This document shows positions 25,605-34,137 of a stretch of DNA of 64,000 nucleotides, piece by piece. Positions within the stretch are counted from its first letter, which is position 1. The number at the start of each line of letters is the position of its first letter. The DNA comes from Marinomonas algicola (lineage in GTDB: Bacteria > Pseudomonadota > Gammaproteobacteria > Pseudomonadales > Marinomonadaceae): the NCBI RefSeq assembly GCF_014805825.1, contig NZ_CP061941.1, positions 4,092,001 through 4,156,000 on the forward strand, given 5' to 3'. The position numbers were made by a program, and so were the translations under genes. Below the pieces are notes generated by a model. That model saw only the letters and a program-made list of their open reading frames with translations. It ran no database searches and was not told where the DNA came from.

Positions 25605-25641
25605 ATGAATAAACAAATCGGTTTATTCATTTAAGCCATAT
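25594..25641. repeat. 21-base perfect inverted repeat overlapping a stop codon
   Basis: Arms 25594-25614 and 25621-25641 are exact reverse complements with loop AAATCG. The left arm includes the end of the DUF6482-like gene and its TAA. No T-tract follows, so it may protect the mRNA end rather than terminate. Confidence 0.85.
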
Positions 25642-25710
25642 AAAGTGTACATTTATTTAATTTCATTCATGATTAACAATCAAAAAATACTTTTGCCAAG
25701 GTGACTTTTT

Positions 25711-25743
25711 AAGCCAGATTATCAAACGATAGTCTGGCTTTTT
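25711..25743 (+). terminator. Orphan copy of the exported-protein family terminator
   Basis: AAGCCAGATTATC-AAAC-GATAGTCTGGCTT followed by Ts is nearly identical to the terminator of exported-protein copy 4, but no such gene lies here. It now ends transcription after the DUF6482-like gene. It may be a relic of a lost sixth copy. Confidence 0.8.
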
Positions 25744-25819
25744 ATACAAGAAGCGAAATAACTCGCATTATTTCCCCCTGAATTTAAGCCTATTAAACAC
25801 ACTATCAAAGCAAAGCGCT

Positions 25820-26611
25820 TTAACGAATCACTTTCTCTTCAAGCAGTAGATTAAAAATGGCTTTCGCTTTCTCTTGATCACTTTCTTTCACCATCACCTT
25901 GCCAGATTCACCTTGCGGTTTTGCTGTCGCCGCCTTGAATCGCTCAGCGGCCGTTTTGGCTTTAATAATTTTTAAACGCTTAGGTCGTTTACGAGCCGGG
26001 GTTTCAGTCCAATTTTCTGCCACGTCATCCTTTTCTATTGCACAAGTTTGTACCGACAATGTAGCTCTAGAGGCGGGCCCAAAAGCACTTTGACGTGCTT
26101 CTGGTGCCGCGCTGTCCACACTGGCTATAAAGGGCAACGCCACGTTAATCACTCGACGCTGCCCTCGAGGTAACGCCTGTAAGACCTCAGCAATGCCATC
26201 TTTAATGGAAACAATATTGGCAATCCGTGACACCATAGGCCAACCCAACTTTTCGGCTAGCAAATACGGTACCATTCCAGAAGACTCACCATTTTCTGCT
26301 CGGACGCCAGTCAAGATAATATGCGGCGTATTTTCGTGTAAATAATCCGTTAATGGTGCCATGGCATCCGCATGAGTCGGTGCTTCCAGTACATGGATTT
26401 CACTCAACCCCATCCCAGCATAGTGACGTAATGCATTTTGCTGAGCATTCCCCACATGCAGCACTGTTAGATTGCCCTGCGATACAGCTAATCCGAGCTC
26501 AACCGCTCGTGCATCCTGCTCCGCTCGTCGTTCACGGCCAGACTGAGGGTGTTTACCAATAGAAATCAATGAAACAATCTCTAAAGATTGTAGGCTGGAA
26601 TTAGGCGGCAT
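25820..26611 (-). CDS. etfB: ETF beta-like subunit of the dgc operon
   Basis: The product is 263 residues from MPPNSS (26611), with GGAGAGGAG upstream; the start overlaps the end of the alpha-subunit gene by 11 bases, implying translational coupling. It has the ETF fold (VVSLISIGKHPQSGRERRAEQDARAVELGL, THADAMAPLTDYL, LTGVRAENGESSGMVPYLLAEKLGWPMV, LPRGQRRVINVALP). A Lys-rich C-terminal tail (residues ~205-250, RKRPKRLKIIKAKTA) is like that of the Pseudomonas homologue. It should accept electrons from DgcA/DgcB. Confidence 0.88.
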   Translation of the reverse strand: MPPNSSLQSLEIVSLISIGKHPQSGRERRAEQDARAVELGLAVSQGNLTVLHVGNAQQNALRHYAGMGLSEIHVLEAPTHADAMAPLTDYLHENTPHIILTGVRAENGESSGMVPYLLAEKLGWPMVSRIANIVSIKDGIAEVLQALPRGQRRVINVALPFIASVDSAAPEARQSAFGPASRATLSVQTCAIEKDDVAENWTETPARKRPKRLKIIKAKTAAERFKAATAKPQGESGKVMVKESDQEKAKAIFNLLLEEKVIR

Positions 26612-27887
26612 CTTGATTCTCCTCTCCAATGGCATGCTTTTCTTTATAAATACGCACCAAAGCAAGCAATTGCTCTAATATGGCTTCACTGTCCCCCACA
26701 GTACTCAGTGCAGCACGCTTTATCATGTCACAACCGATATCGGTGTTAATCGCAATGACTTTGTCACATTGACCAATGCCCTGCATATGCTGCACAGCAC
26801 CCGATATACCGACGGCAATGTAAACACGCGCCGTCACCCATGTTCCTGTTGCCCCTACTTGTCTAAAGCGAGGCATAAAACCATCGTCTACAGCGACACG
26901 ACTCGCCCCTTCTGTAGCGCCAAGTTCTTTGGCCACTTGGTGATATTGATCCCAATTATGAATACCATTCCCGGCCGACAAGATAAATTCAGCTTCCGCT
27001 AAAGGCACCGCGTTCGGGTCAACATCGACTCGACCTCCATCATGTAATTGTCGTGTGACGTGTTTGACTGAATCTAACGTGATCGCTAACGCCTCATGAC
27101 GTGTTTCATCAATTTGATCGGCGCATTCTTCCGCTAACAATAAAAGTCTTGGCGTATTACGGGTAATGTCAACACGGCCACCCGCACCACGGCTAATGGT
27201 CGTTTGCGCATCGACTTGCCAAGCTTGTACCGCGGGTCGTTCTCCAATGCGAGCCGCCAAACGTGAGCCGATTTCCGCCCCACCATGAACACTGTCTGGG
27301 AAGAGCCAATATTTCGGTTGATAGGCCAATTCTAATTGAACCAATGCTGCAAGCTGTTGTTCTGGACAATAGCCTTGATAGGCCTCACCATCTAACATTA
27401 AAACTCGGTCTGCACCCGATAAGCCGAAATTTGCTTCTTTTGATTCGCCAAAACACACAACCAACACAGCACCGGATTGCTCTGGCACATTCAGTTGTGT
27501 TTCCTTCACTAATTGATGAGCTTGACCAATAACATCTTTATCGTGACTGGTTAAGCGGCCGCCCACCATGTCAGCCACAGTGACAATGTAAAAGTCAGGT
27601 TGGCTTACTTGATGCAATGGCAACGGCACGTCTTTAGACGCGCGGCCTTTAGCCACTCGTCCTTTACCTTGACTCCCATTACCTTTTAGTCGATCGATGC
27701 GCTTCAAGCCATTTGGTCCGAGAAAGCCAACATTATGCGGACTTTTACGTACTAGACCATAAGGTCCACGAACGTCCATAGCAGAAGCACAACTGACTGA
27801 GCTGTGTAATGGGTGTAAACGGTTTCGAGCGATCCATTCCGCTCTAGGATCACGCCTTATAATAGAGTAATCATCTTGATCCGACAT
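26601..27887 (-). CDS. etfA: ETF alpha-like subunit of the dgc operon
   Basis: The protein is 428 residues. It has a 110-residue N-terminal extension, then the ETF alpha body (PDFYIVTVADMVGGRLTSHDKDVIGQAHQLV). The FAD-binding C-terminal domain follows: FILSAGNGIHNWDQYHQVAKELGATEGASRVAVDDGFMPRFRQVGATG, then YIAVGISGAVQHMQGI and VIAINTD. The usual RPxxD start of this domain is modified. ATG at 27887 overlaps the dgcB stop by one base. Confidence 0.9.
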   Translation of the reverse strand: MSDQDDYSIIRRDPRAEWIARNRLHPLHSSVSCASAMDVRGPYGLVRKSPHNVGFLGPNGLKRIDRLKGNGSQGKGRVAKGRASKDVPLPLHQVSQPDFYIVTVADMVGGRLTSHDKDVIGQAHQLVKETQLNVPEQSGAVLVVCFGESKEANFGLSGADRVLMLDGEAYQGYCPEQQLAALVQLELAYQPKYWLFPDSVHGGAEIGSRLAARIGERPAVQAWQVDAQTTISRGAGGRVDITRNTPRLLLLAEECADQIDETRHEALAITLDSVKHVTRQLHDGGRVDVDPNAVPLAEAEFILSAGNGIHNWDQYHQVAKELGATEGASRVAVDDGFMPRFRQVGATGTWVTARVYIAVGISGAVQHMQGIGQCDKVIAINTDIGCDMIKRAALSTVGDSEAILEQLLALVRIYKEKHAIGEENQDAA

Positions 27888-29812
27888 CAGTGCACCTCCT
27901 CAACCAATTGATTGACTAAAATTTCAGCGATGTCTTTTATTTCAGGTCTGGGTTCTACTACACCTTCAAGCATAGCCGTACATTGCTGACAACCAACGGC
28001 GATGAGATCGGCTTGGGTCGCTTTTGCATCATCAACACGCATATCGGCAATGCGACGTTCACCTGGAATATCGGTTATAGGAGCCCCGCCTCCGCCTCCG
28101 CAACAACGAGAGCGATAACCCGATCGTTCCATTTCCGCAATGTCTATGCCTAATGAACGTAACAAATCTCTAGGCGCATCGTATTCACCGTTATATCGAC
28201 CTAAGTAACATGGATCGTGATAAGTCACTGTACCGCCTTTAAACGGGTCTACAGTAAATCGTCCTTGTTGGACAAGCTCGTTTAAGTAGGTTGTATGGTG
28301 CATGACTTGCACGTCTTTCAATACATCATAGCCAAGATCATTGTATTCGTTTTTTAAACAGTGGAAAGCATGGGGATCCGTTGTCACTATGCGGTTAAAT
28401 TGGTACTTGGATAGGGTTTCAAGATTTCGCTTAGCAAGATTCTGGAAGGTCGCATCGTCCCCTAAACGACGAGCCACATCACCGCAGTCCAACTCTTCAC
28501 TTCCCAAGACGGCAAAGTCAACCTTAGCGGCTTTTAATAAAGTGACGAAAGAGCGCAGTATACGTTGACTACGCATATCAAATGCGCCATCTGATACCCA
28601 AAATAACACATCCGTTTCTTGACAATCGCTTAATAAACGCAAGTTCTGGTCGGCCGCCCAATTCATTCGATTCGCTGGTGCATGACCATTGGGGTTATCC
28701 GTGGCGATTATATTATCCAGAATTTCGGCGCCTTTATTTGGAGTACGGCCTTTTTCCATGGTGAGATAACGTCGCATATCAACAATAGCATCCACATGTT
28801 CAATCATCATTGGACACTCTTCAACGCAAGCACGGCACGTCGTACAAGACCAAAGAGTATCTGGATCCAATAAACCTTCCGTAATAATCTGGTTAGGATC
28901 ACCCTTAGCTTGACCGACTTCACGTCCTGGATAAGGGCTGCCAGCGTAATGCTCATCCGTTCCACCCGCGAAACCGACAACCATATCTTGAATCAATTTT
29001 TTAGGGTTCAAAGGTTGACCCGCGGCAAACGCAGGGCAAACCGCTTCACAACGACCACATTGAACACAAGCATCAAAACCTAACAATTGATTCCATTTAA
29101 AATCAGTCGGTTTCGCCACACCCAAAACCTGGTTGGCTGAATGCGCCTGGGACAGATCTAAGGCTTTTAAACCCGTTGATCGACCGCCTCCAAAACGCTC
29201 GGAACGACGGTGAAATGCCAAATGCAGAGCACCCGCAAACGCGTGCTTCATTGGCCCCCCCCACGTCATACCAAACAGCATTTCTGACAAGCTCATTAAA
29301 ATCAATACAGCTAAAACAAGACTGAGCAACCCACTTCCAGTACCGTCAGGTAAAATACCCGCCATAGGCAAAGTCAGCACAAAAAAGGTCACAGAGAAAG
29401 CCAATAGACTCTTAGGCAAACGCATCCAAGGCCCTTTTGACAAACGGCTTGGAGGGTTCAATCGACGCTTAAAGACAAATAATGCACCAATGAACATTAA
29501 CGCCGTTGCTACTAATAATGCCCACGCTAAAATTTGACTGTCTAAACCAAAAAGATGCACGAGTAAAATCAGTGCAAGCGATAACACAAAGCCACCACCT
29601 GTTGCCGCATGGGTTTTTGACATGTATTTGTCACGTTCCACAACATCATGTAAGTCATGTAGGTAACGTTTCGGCATAGACATGAGTCCAGCCAAGATAT
29701 TAACCTGATCAGGCTGACCAGCACGCCACATATTCACTCGACGCACGGCCCCGATGATCGCTAATACCAACATAATGCCGATAAGAGTAGGATGTAACCA
29801 TTCAAAAGACAT
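27887..29812 (-). CDS. dgcB: DgcB, membrane iron-sulfur subunit for dimethylglycine catabolism
   Basis: The protein is 641 residues. Membrane segments occupy residues ~8-25 and ~70-190. Two 4Fe-4S motifs follow: CVQCGRCEAVCP (about 250-262) and CTTCRACVEECP. Two CCG-type domains form the C-terminal half (CYLGRYNGEYDAPRDLLRSLG, RSRCCGGGGG, VGCQQC). This is the heterodisulfide-reductase-like partner of DgcA, thought to carry electrons between the dehydrogenase and the ETF or quinone pool. It is third from the end in the six-gene operon. Confidence 0.92.
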   Translation of the reverse strand: MSFEWLHPTLIGIMLVLAIIGAVRRVNMWRAGQPDQVNILAGLMSMPKRYLHDLHDVVERDKYMSKTHAATGGGFVLSLALILLVHLFGLDSQILAWALLVATALMFIGALFVFKRRLNPPSRLSKGPWMRLPKSLLAFSVTFFVLTLPMAGILPDGTGSGLLSLVLAVLILMSLSEMLFGMTWGGPMKHAFAGALHLAFHRRSERFGGGRSTGLKALDLSQAHSANQVLGVAKPTDFKWNQLLGFDACVQCGRCEAVCPAFAAGQPLNPKKLIQDMVVGFAGGTDEHYAGSPYPGREVGQAKGDPNQIITEGLLDPDTLWSCTTCRACVEECPMMIEHVDAIVDMRRYLTMEKGRTPNKGAEILDNIIATDNPNGHAPANRMNWAADQNLRLLSDCQETDVLFWVSDGAFDMRSQRILRSFVTLLKAAKVDFAVLGSEELDCGDVARRLGDDATFQNLAKRNLETLSKYQFNRIVTTDPHAFHCLKNEYNDLGYDVLKDVQVMHHTTYLNELVQQGRFTVDPFKGGTVTYHDPCYLGRYNGEYDAPRDLLRSLGIDIAEMERSGYRSRCCGGGGGAPITDIPGERRIADMRVDDAKATQADLIAVGCQQCTAMLEGVVEPRPEIKDIAEILVNQLVEEVH

Positions 29813-29909
29813 AATTCCACCTGAAGCAGGAATCAGAGCAACACTTGTCGCTCCCTAGGTTTACTAAGCTGTTGATTAACAGGCCAAAAAAACGAGAAAC
29901 TTCTAGCAA

Positions 29910-29938
29910 CATGCTACGGCTGTCTAAGCAGTAGCATG
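29910..29938 (-). repeat. Hairpin between dgcA and dgcB
   Basis: CATGCTAC (29910-29917) pairs with GTAGCATG (29931-29938) in the 147-base gap between dgcA and dgcB. No T-tract is seen; it may tune transcript levels within the operon. Confidence 0.4.
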
Positions 29939-29959
29939 GCATAAACGTCCCTTTTAACC

Positions 29960-32035
29960 TTATAAATCTTTACAAAGACGCAGTGCATCATAAATAGCCG
30001 CATGCGTGTTACGTTGAGAAACACAATCCCCCAAACGCCATAAAATCATGCCTTCTTGTTTGCCTGCTGCGGCCAAAGACAACACAGGTTGTGCTTGAGA
30101 GTTAAATAAGGTTTCATTATCCATTTGGCCTTTATTACAAGATTCCTGTTTCAACTCATAATAAAGCGCTTCGTTTGGTCGAATACCATTTTCAATGACG
30201 ACTTGGTCAACCACACGCTCTTCTTTTTGGCCTGTGTATTCGTTTTCCAAGACAGCGACCAAGTTATCGCCTTCTCTGTAGACTTTCATCAAAATCATAT
30301 CCGATGTCATGATGACTTCTTTTTCGTACAGGTTACGGTAGTAGGTTGGGAAGGTCGTACCACCAATGCCCACACCCGGTTTAATATCGTCGGTCACCAA
30401 CTCCACTAAAGAACCTTTAGAGGCGAGATAATCCGCAGCCGACATGCCTGAAAACTCACAAATGGTATCGTAAATCAGTACATTTTTACCCGGTTCAACC
30501 GTCCCATTTAAAATGTCCCAAGAAGAAACACTCAAACCTTCTTTGGCTCCCCAGCTTTCTTCTTGATCAACAAAGGGGCGTCCACCTGTCGCCAAAATAC
30601 ACACATCCGGTTTAAGTTCTCGAATCATGTCGGCACTCGCGGCTGTGCCTAAGCGTAAATCCACCCCTAAACGTTCTAATTCCATCGATAACCAGCGGGT
30701 AATGCCAGCCATCTGATCCCGTTGCGGCGCTTTTGCAGCAATACTAATTTGCCCACCTAACGCATCGTCTTTTTCCAATAAGATGACATCGTGTCCACGC
30801 TCTGCCGCAACACGAGCCGCTTCCATACCACCAGGACCACCACCGACAACAACAACTCTGCGCTTTACTCCGTCTGTTTTCTCAATAATATGCGGTATGC
30901 CTTTGTGTTCACGAGACGTGGCCGCATTTTGAATACATAGCACGTCTAACCCCATGTATTGACGATCAATACAATAGTTCGCGCCGACGCATTGGCGAAT
31001 TTGATCAACCTGATCCATTTTAATTTTGGCAATAAAGTGTGGATCGGCGATATGCGCTCGGGTCATGCCAACAAAGTCAACATAACCCGCTTCAATAATA
31101 CGTTTGGCTTGATTTGGATCTTTAATGTTTTGTGCATGAATGACAGGCACATCCACCACTTCTTTAATACCCGCCGCTAAATGTAAAAATGGCTCCGGTG
31201 GGTAGCTCATGTTTGGAATCACATTAGCCAGTGTATTGTGAGTGTCGCAACCAGACCCAACAACACCAAAAAAATCCAATAATCCCGTGTCGTTATGAGC
31301 CTTAGCAATGTGTTTTAAATCCTCATGACTGAGTCCATCTGGGTGAAACTCATCACCACACATACGTAAACCGACCACAAAATCTCGTCCTACTTCGGCC
31401 CTTACGGCTTTTAACACTTCCATTCCAAAACGCATGCGATTTTCTAAACTGCCTCCCCATTGATCTGTTCGCTTGTTTACCCTTGGAGACCAAAACTGAT
31501 CAATCATATGCTGGTGTACCGCCGACAACTCAACTCCGTCTAAGCCGCCTTCTTTTGCTCGACGTGCCGCTTGAGCAAAATCGCCGATAATTCGCCAAAT
31601 ATCTTCTTCTTCAATGGTTTTACAAGTGGCTCTATGAACAGGTTCTCGAATACCGGATGGCGACATCAAGTTTGGCCATTCACCACCGTCCCAACGAGAC
31701 CGACGGCCCATATGGGTAATTTGAATCATGATTTTGCCACCGTGCTTGTGTACGGCATCGGCTAAATTTTGAAAGTGAGGAATGATGCGATCTGTCGATA
31801 AATTGACTGAGCTCCACCAACTTTGAGGGCTGTCTATAGAAACCACACTTGAGCCACCACAAATAGACAAACCACAGCCACCTTTGGCTTTTTCTTCGTA
31901 ATATTTCACATAGCGTTCGGTCGTCATGCCACCGTCTGTTGCATATACTTCAGCATGAGCTGTACTGACAATACGATTACGAATTGTCAAATTATTAATT
32001 TTTAGAGGTTCGAATAAAACATCAAACTGAGACAT
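29960..32035 (-). CDS. dgcA: DgcA, dimethylglycine demethylase (OYE-type flavoprotein)
   Basis: The protein is 691 residues. The N-terminal ~370 residues are an Old Yellow Enzyme TIM barrel (FEPLKINNLTIRNRIVSTAHAE, GLDGVELSAVHQHMIDQFWSPRVNKRTDQWGG). A Cys motif, CVGANYCIDR with a later Cys in LDVLCIQNAATSRE, is the iron-sulfur region, and RRVVVVGGGPGGMEAARVAAERGHDV opens the C-terminal NAD/FAD domain. It demethylates dimethylglycine to sarcosine and belongs to the trimethylamine-dehydrogenase-like family. The operon order matches Pseudomonas aeruginosa PA5398-PA5401. Confidence 0.92.
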   Translation of the reverse strand: MSQFDVLFEPLKINNLTIRNRIVSTAHAEVYATDGGMTTERYVKYYEEKAKGGCGLSICGGSSVVSIDSPQSWWSSVNLSTDRIIPHFQNLADAVHKHGGKIMIQITHMGRRSRWDGGEWPNLMSPSGIREPVHRATCKTIEEEDIWRIIGDFAQAARRAKEGGLDGVELSAVHQHMIDQFWSPRVNKRTDQWGGSLENRMRFGMEVLKAVRAEVGRDFVVGLRMCGDEFHPDGLSHEDLKHIAKAHNDTGLLDFFGVVGSGCDTHNTLANVIPNMSYPPEPFLHLAAGIKEVVDVPVIHAQNIKDPNQAKRIIEAGYVDFVGMTRAHIADPHFIAKIKMDQVDQIRQCVGANYCIDRQYMGLDVLCIQNAATSREHKGIPHIIEKTDGVKRRVVVVGGGPGGMEAARVAAERGHDVILLEKDDALGGQISIAAKAPQRDQMAGITRWLSMELERLGVDLRLGTAASADMIRELKPDVCILATGGRPFVDQEESWGAKEGLSVSSWDILNGTVEPGKNVLIYDTICEFSGMSAADYLASKGSLVELVTDDIKPGVGIGGTTFPTYYRNLYEKEVIMTSDMILMKVYREGDNLVAVLENEYTGQKEERVVDQVVIENGIRPNEALYYELKQESCNKGQMDNETLFNSQAQPVLSLAAAGKQEGMILWRLGDCVSQRNTHAAIYDALRLCKDL

Positions 32036-32183
32036 AGAAAGACTCCACGCACATTAGGCTAAATCGACCTGAAAAATGGTAAAGACCGATTTAGCACACA
32101 AACTTATTTAAAATAAAACGTATATTAATCAGAGCATTAGCAAATAATAAGTATCCACTCTGTCGATTAATTCGATGCAAAAA

Positions 32184-32714
32184 CTAAATCGGTTTCACAA
32201 CAAAATAACCCACTTCACATCCCTCTTCCGCCGCACACTGTGTTTGTTCAGCGACCGTTTTTACCTCGTGGCCAAGATTTTTTGCCACCATATCCAACGC
32301 ACCAGCAAACCAACCGGTAAACATATAATCCACTTTTCGATTGACCTTGCCGTATTGATAAACAAACGCTGAGTGCTCTAAACGCACTTTTGCCGTACCG
32401 GCCACCGCATCAAGTTCTTCTGTGATAAAAAATCCCCAACCACGTTGAGATAAACGTTTCATATAGTGATGCCAAATTTCTTCGCCTTGCAACCCATGCT
32501 CTTCAGCTTCTTTTTCACACCAATAGTAAGCTGACTTATAACCGGCTTTATACAAAATAGCGGCATACCGTTCGGCCCCAATTTCTTCTTCAATCCCCAT
32601 GTGATTGTTTACAAAAAAGTGTCGTGGTACATACAACATAGGTAAGGCATCGGTTGTCCAAACACCGGTTTCATCGTTTACTTCAATGGGCATTTCTGGC
32701 GTATGTGTTGTCAT
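32184..32714 (-). CDS. Hypothetical 4-vinyl-reductase-like protein of the dgc operon (DUF5943-like)
   Basis: The 176-residue protein has NDETGVWTTDALPMLYVPRHFF, then AAILYKAGYKSAYYWCEKEAEEHGLQGEEIWHHYMKRLSQRGWG and a C-terminal CAAEEGCEVGYFVV. The AAxLYxAGYKSA...RGWG core is like V4R/4-vinyl-reductase-type ligand-binding domains. The homologous position in Pseudomonas (between the dipeptidase-like gene and dgcA) carries an equivalent protein of unknown function. AGGTAG precedes the ATG. Confidence 0.8.
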   Translation of the reverse strand: MTTHTPEMPIEVNDETGVWTTDALPMLYVPRHFFVNNHMGIEEEIGAERYAAILYKAGYKSAYYWCEKEAEEHGLQGEEIWHHYMKRLSQRGWGFFITEELDAVAGTAKVRLEHSAFVYQYGKVNRKVDYMFTGWFAGALDMVAKNLGHEVKTVAEQTQCAAEEGCEVGYFVVKPI

Positions 32715-32756
32715 TTATTTCTACCTTTTAACATCAAGTAAATAGTGTAATAAGCC

Positions 32757-33734
32757 TTATGAGCCCCAAACGTCTTTCAACAGATCAACCCAGTTTTCGC
32801 CCATAATTTTGCGAACCTGTCTTTCTGTAAAACCTTTGCGTAATAATGCTTCCGTGATATTTGGAAATTCACCAACAGTGCGAATACCTAAAGGGTTAAC
32901 AATTTCGCCAAAACGAGTTAAGCGTCTGGCATAGCCTTTATCATGTGTAAGGTATTCAAAAAACTCATGAGAATGGCCTTGAGTAAAGTCAGTGCCAATG
33001 CCAATCGCATCTTCACCCACAATGTTGTAGATGTAATACAGGGCATCAACGTAGTCATCAATCGTGGCGTTGACCCCAGCCGCTAAGAATGGTGTAAACA
33101 TAGTTACCCCAACAAAACCGCCTTTGTCTGCTATGTATTTCAATTCTTCATCCGTGCGATTACGAGGATGCTCTTTTAAGCCCGTCGGCAGGCAATGGGA
33201 ATAAGCGACCCGTTGCTTAGACGCATCGATGACTTCTTTAGAGGTATTTGAACCAACATGAGAGAGATCACATAGCATGCCTACTCGGTTCATTTCAGCC
33301 ACGATTTCATGGCCAAAGCCAGACAGGCCGCCATCACGCTCATAACACCCTGTACCGACTAAATTTTGCGTGTTGTAGCACATTTGAACGATGCCAACGC
33401 CAAGGTCTTTAAATATCTGTACATAACCAATTTGGTCTTCAAACGCATGGGCATTTTGAAACCCCATCATGATGCCTGTCTTGCCTTCACGCTTCGCTTT
33501 GTAGATGTCTTCAGTAGTACGAACTTTCAACAGCAAATCGCGGCTTTCTTCAATCAAACCGTTCATTTCAACAATGTTTCGTACTGTTTCTTCAAAGTTA
33601 TCCCAGAATGATAAAGTGCAATTCGCGGCCGTTAACCCCCCCTTAGCCATGTCTTCAAATAAAGCACGTTCCCATTTGGAACAAATTAACCCATCAATCA
33701 CGATGGCATCATTATGAAGTTCTGTCGCATTCAT
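32757..33734 (-). CDS. Membrane-dipeptidase-family (M19) homologue of the dgc operon
   Basis: The product is 325 residues from MNATELHNDAIVIDG (33734), chosen because AGAAGG lies eight bases upstream. M19 features include GIMMGFQNAHAFEDQIGYVQIFKDLGVGIVQMCYNTQN, LCDLSHVGSNTSKEVIDASKQRVAYSHC and IGIGTDFTQGH. The canonical N-terminal zinc motif DGHxD is replaced by DGLICS, so the first metal pair is missing or altered. Its partners suggest a role in glycine-betaine-derived methylamine use rather than peptide hydrolysis. First gene of the operon. Confidence 0.88.
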   Translation of the reverse strand: MNATELHNDAIVIDGLICSKWERALFEDMAKGGLTAANCTLSFWDNFEETVRNIVEMNGLIEESRDLLLKVRTTEDIYKAKREGKTGIMMGFQNAHAFEDQIGYVQIFKDLGVGIVQMCYNTQNLVGTGCYERDGGLSGFGHEIVAEMNRVGMLCDLSHVGSNTSKEVIDASKQRVAYSHCLPTGLKEHPRNRTDEELKYIADKGGFVGVTMFTPFLAAGVNATIDDYVDALYYIYNIVGEDAIGIGTDFTQGHSHEFFEYLTHDKGYARRLTRFGEIVNPLGIRTVGEFPNITEALLRKGFTERQVRKIMGENWVDLLKDVWGS

Positions 33735-33787
33735 TGTTTTCATCCTTCTCAGCTTGCTTATGAAGTCATTAATGCTTCTAGAAAAAT

Positions 33788-33817
33788 CGTATAATCTGCA
33801 AAGCATTTAAGAGTCAA
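33788..33817 (-). promoter_or_regulatory. Sigma-70 type promoter of the dgc operon
   Basis: On the minus strand TTGACT (33817-33812) and TATACG (33793-33788) are separated by 18 bases. The predicted start near 33781 gives a leader of about 47 bases before the dipeptidase-like ATG. Confidence 0.45.
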
Positions 33818-34137
33818 ATAAGTCTAGTTTTTCGCGCAAAAGGTCGAAGTCTGAAAGCGACTTCCCGAGTAACAAAAGCGACCAAGAAGAGGGCTTTCGT
33901 TTAAAAAAAACAAACAAATGAAATTCGTTATCATTTAAAAAGACAAAAAACTCATTTATATTTAAAACTCAACCCCCAGCAATAATGACGCGATAGATCT
34001 ATTAAAAGTGGGTTCACATAAGTGGGGGGAATAATTTAATAGCAAACAAGGGGGGTAATGGATTAGGATAAATACCTTTTTCAATCGTAATCAAAACACG
34101 ACAACTACTCTAATAATAACAATACAAGGGTTGTAGA
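33818..34137. other. Divergent intergenic region between dgc operon and kinase gene
   Basis: About 320 bases, AT-rich with G-runs (GTGGGGGGAATAA near 34022, AAGGGGGGTAATGG near 34049). I see no gene. Control sites for the dgc operon or the kinase may lie here, but I cannot single one out. Confidence 0.35.
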
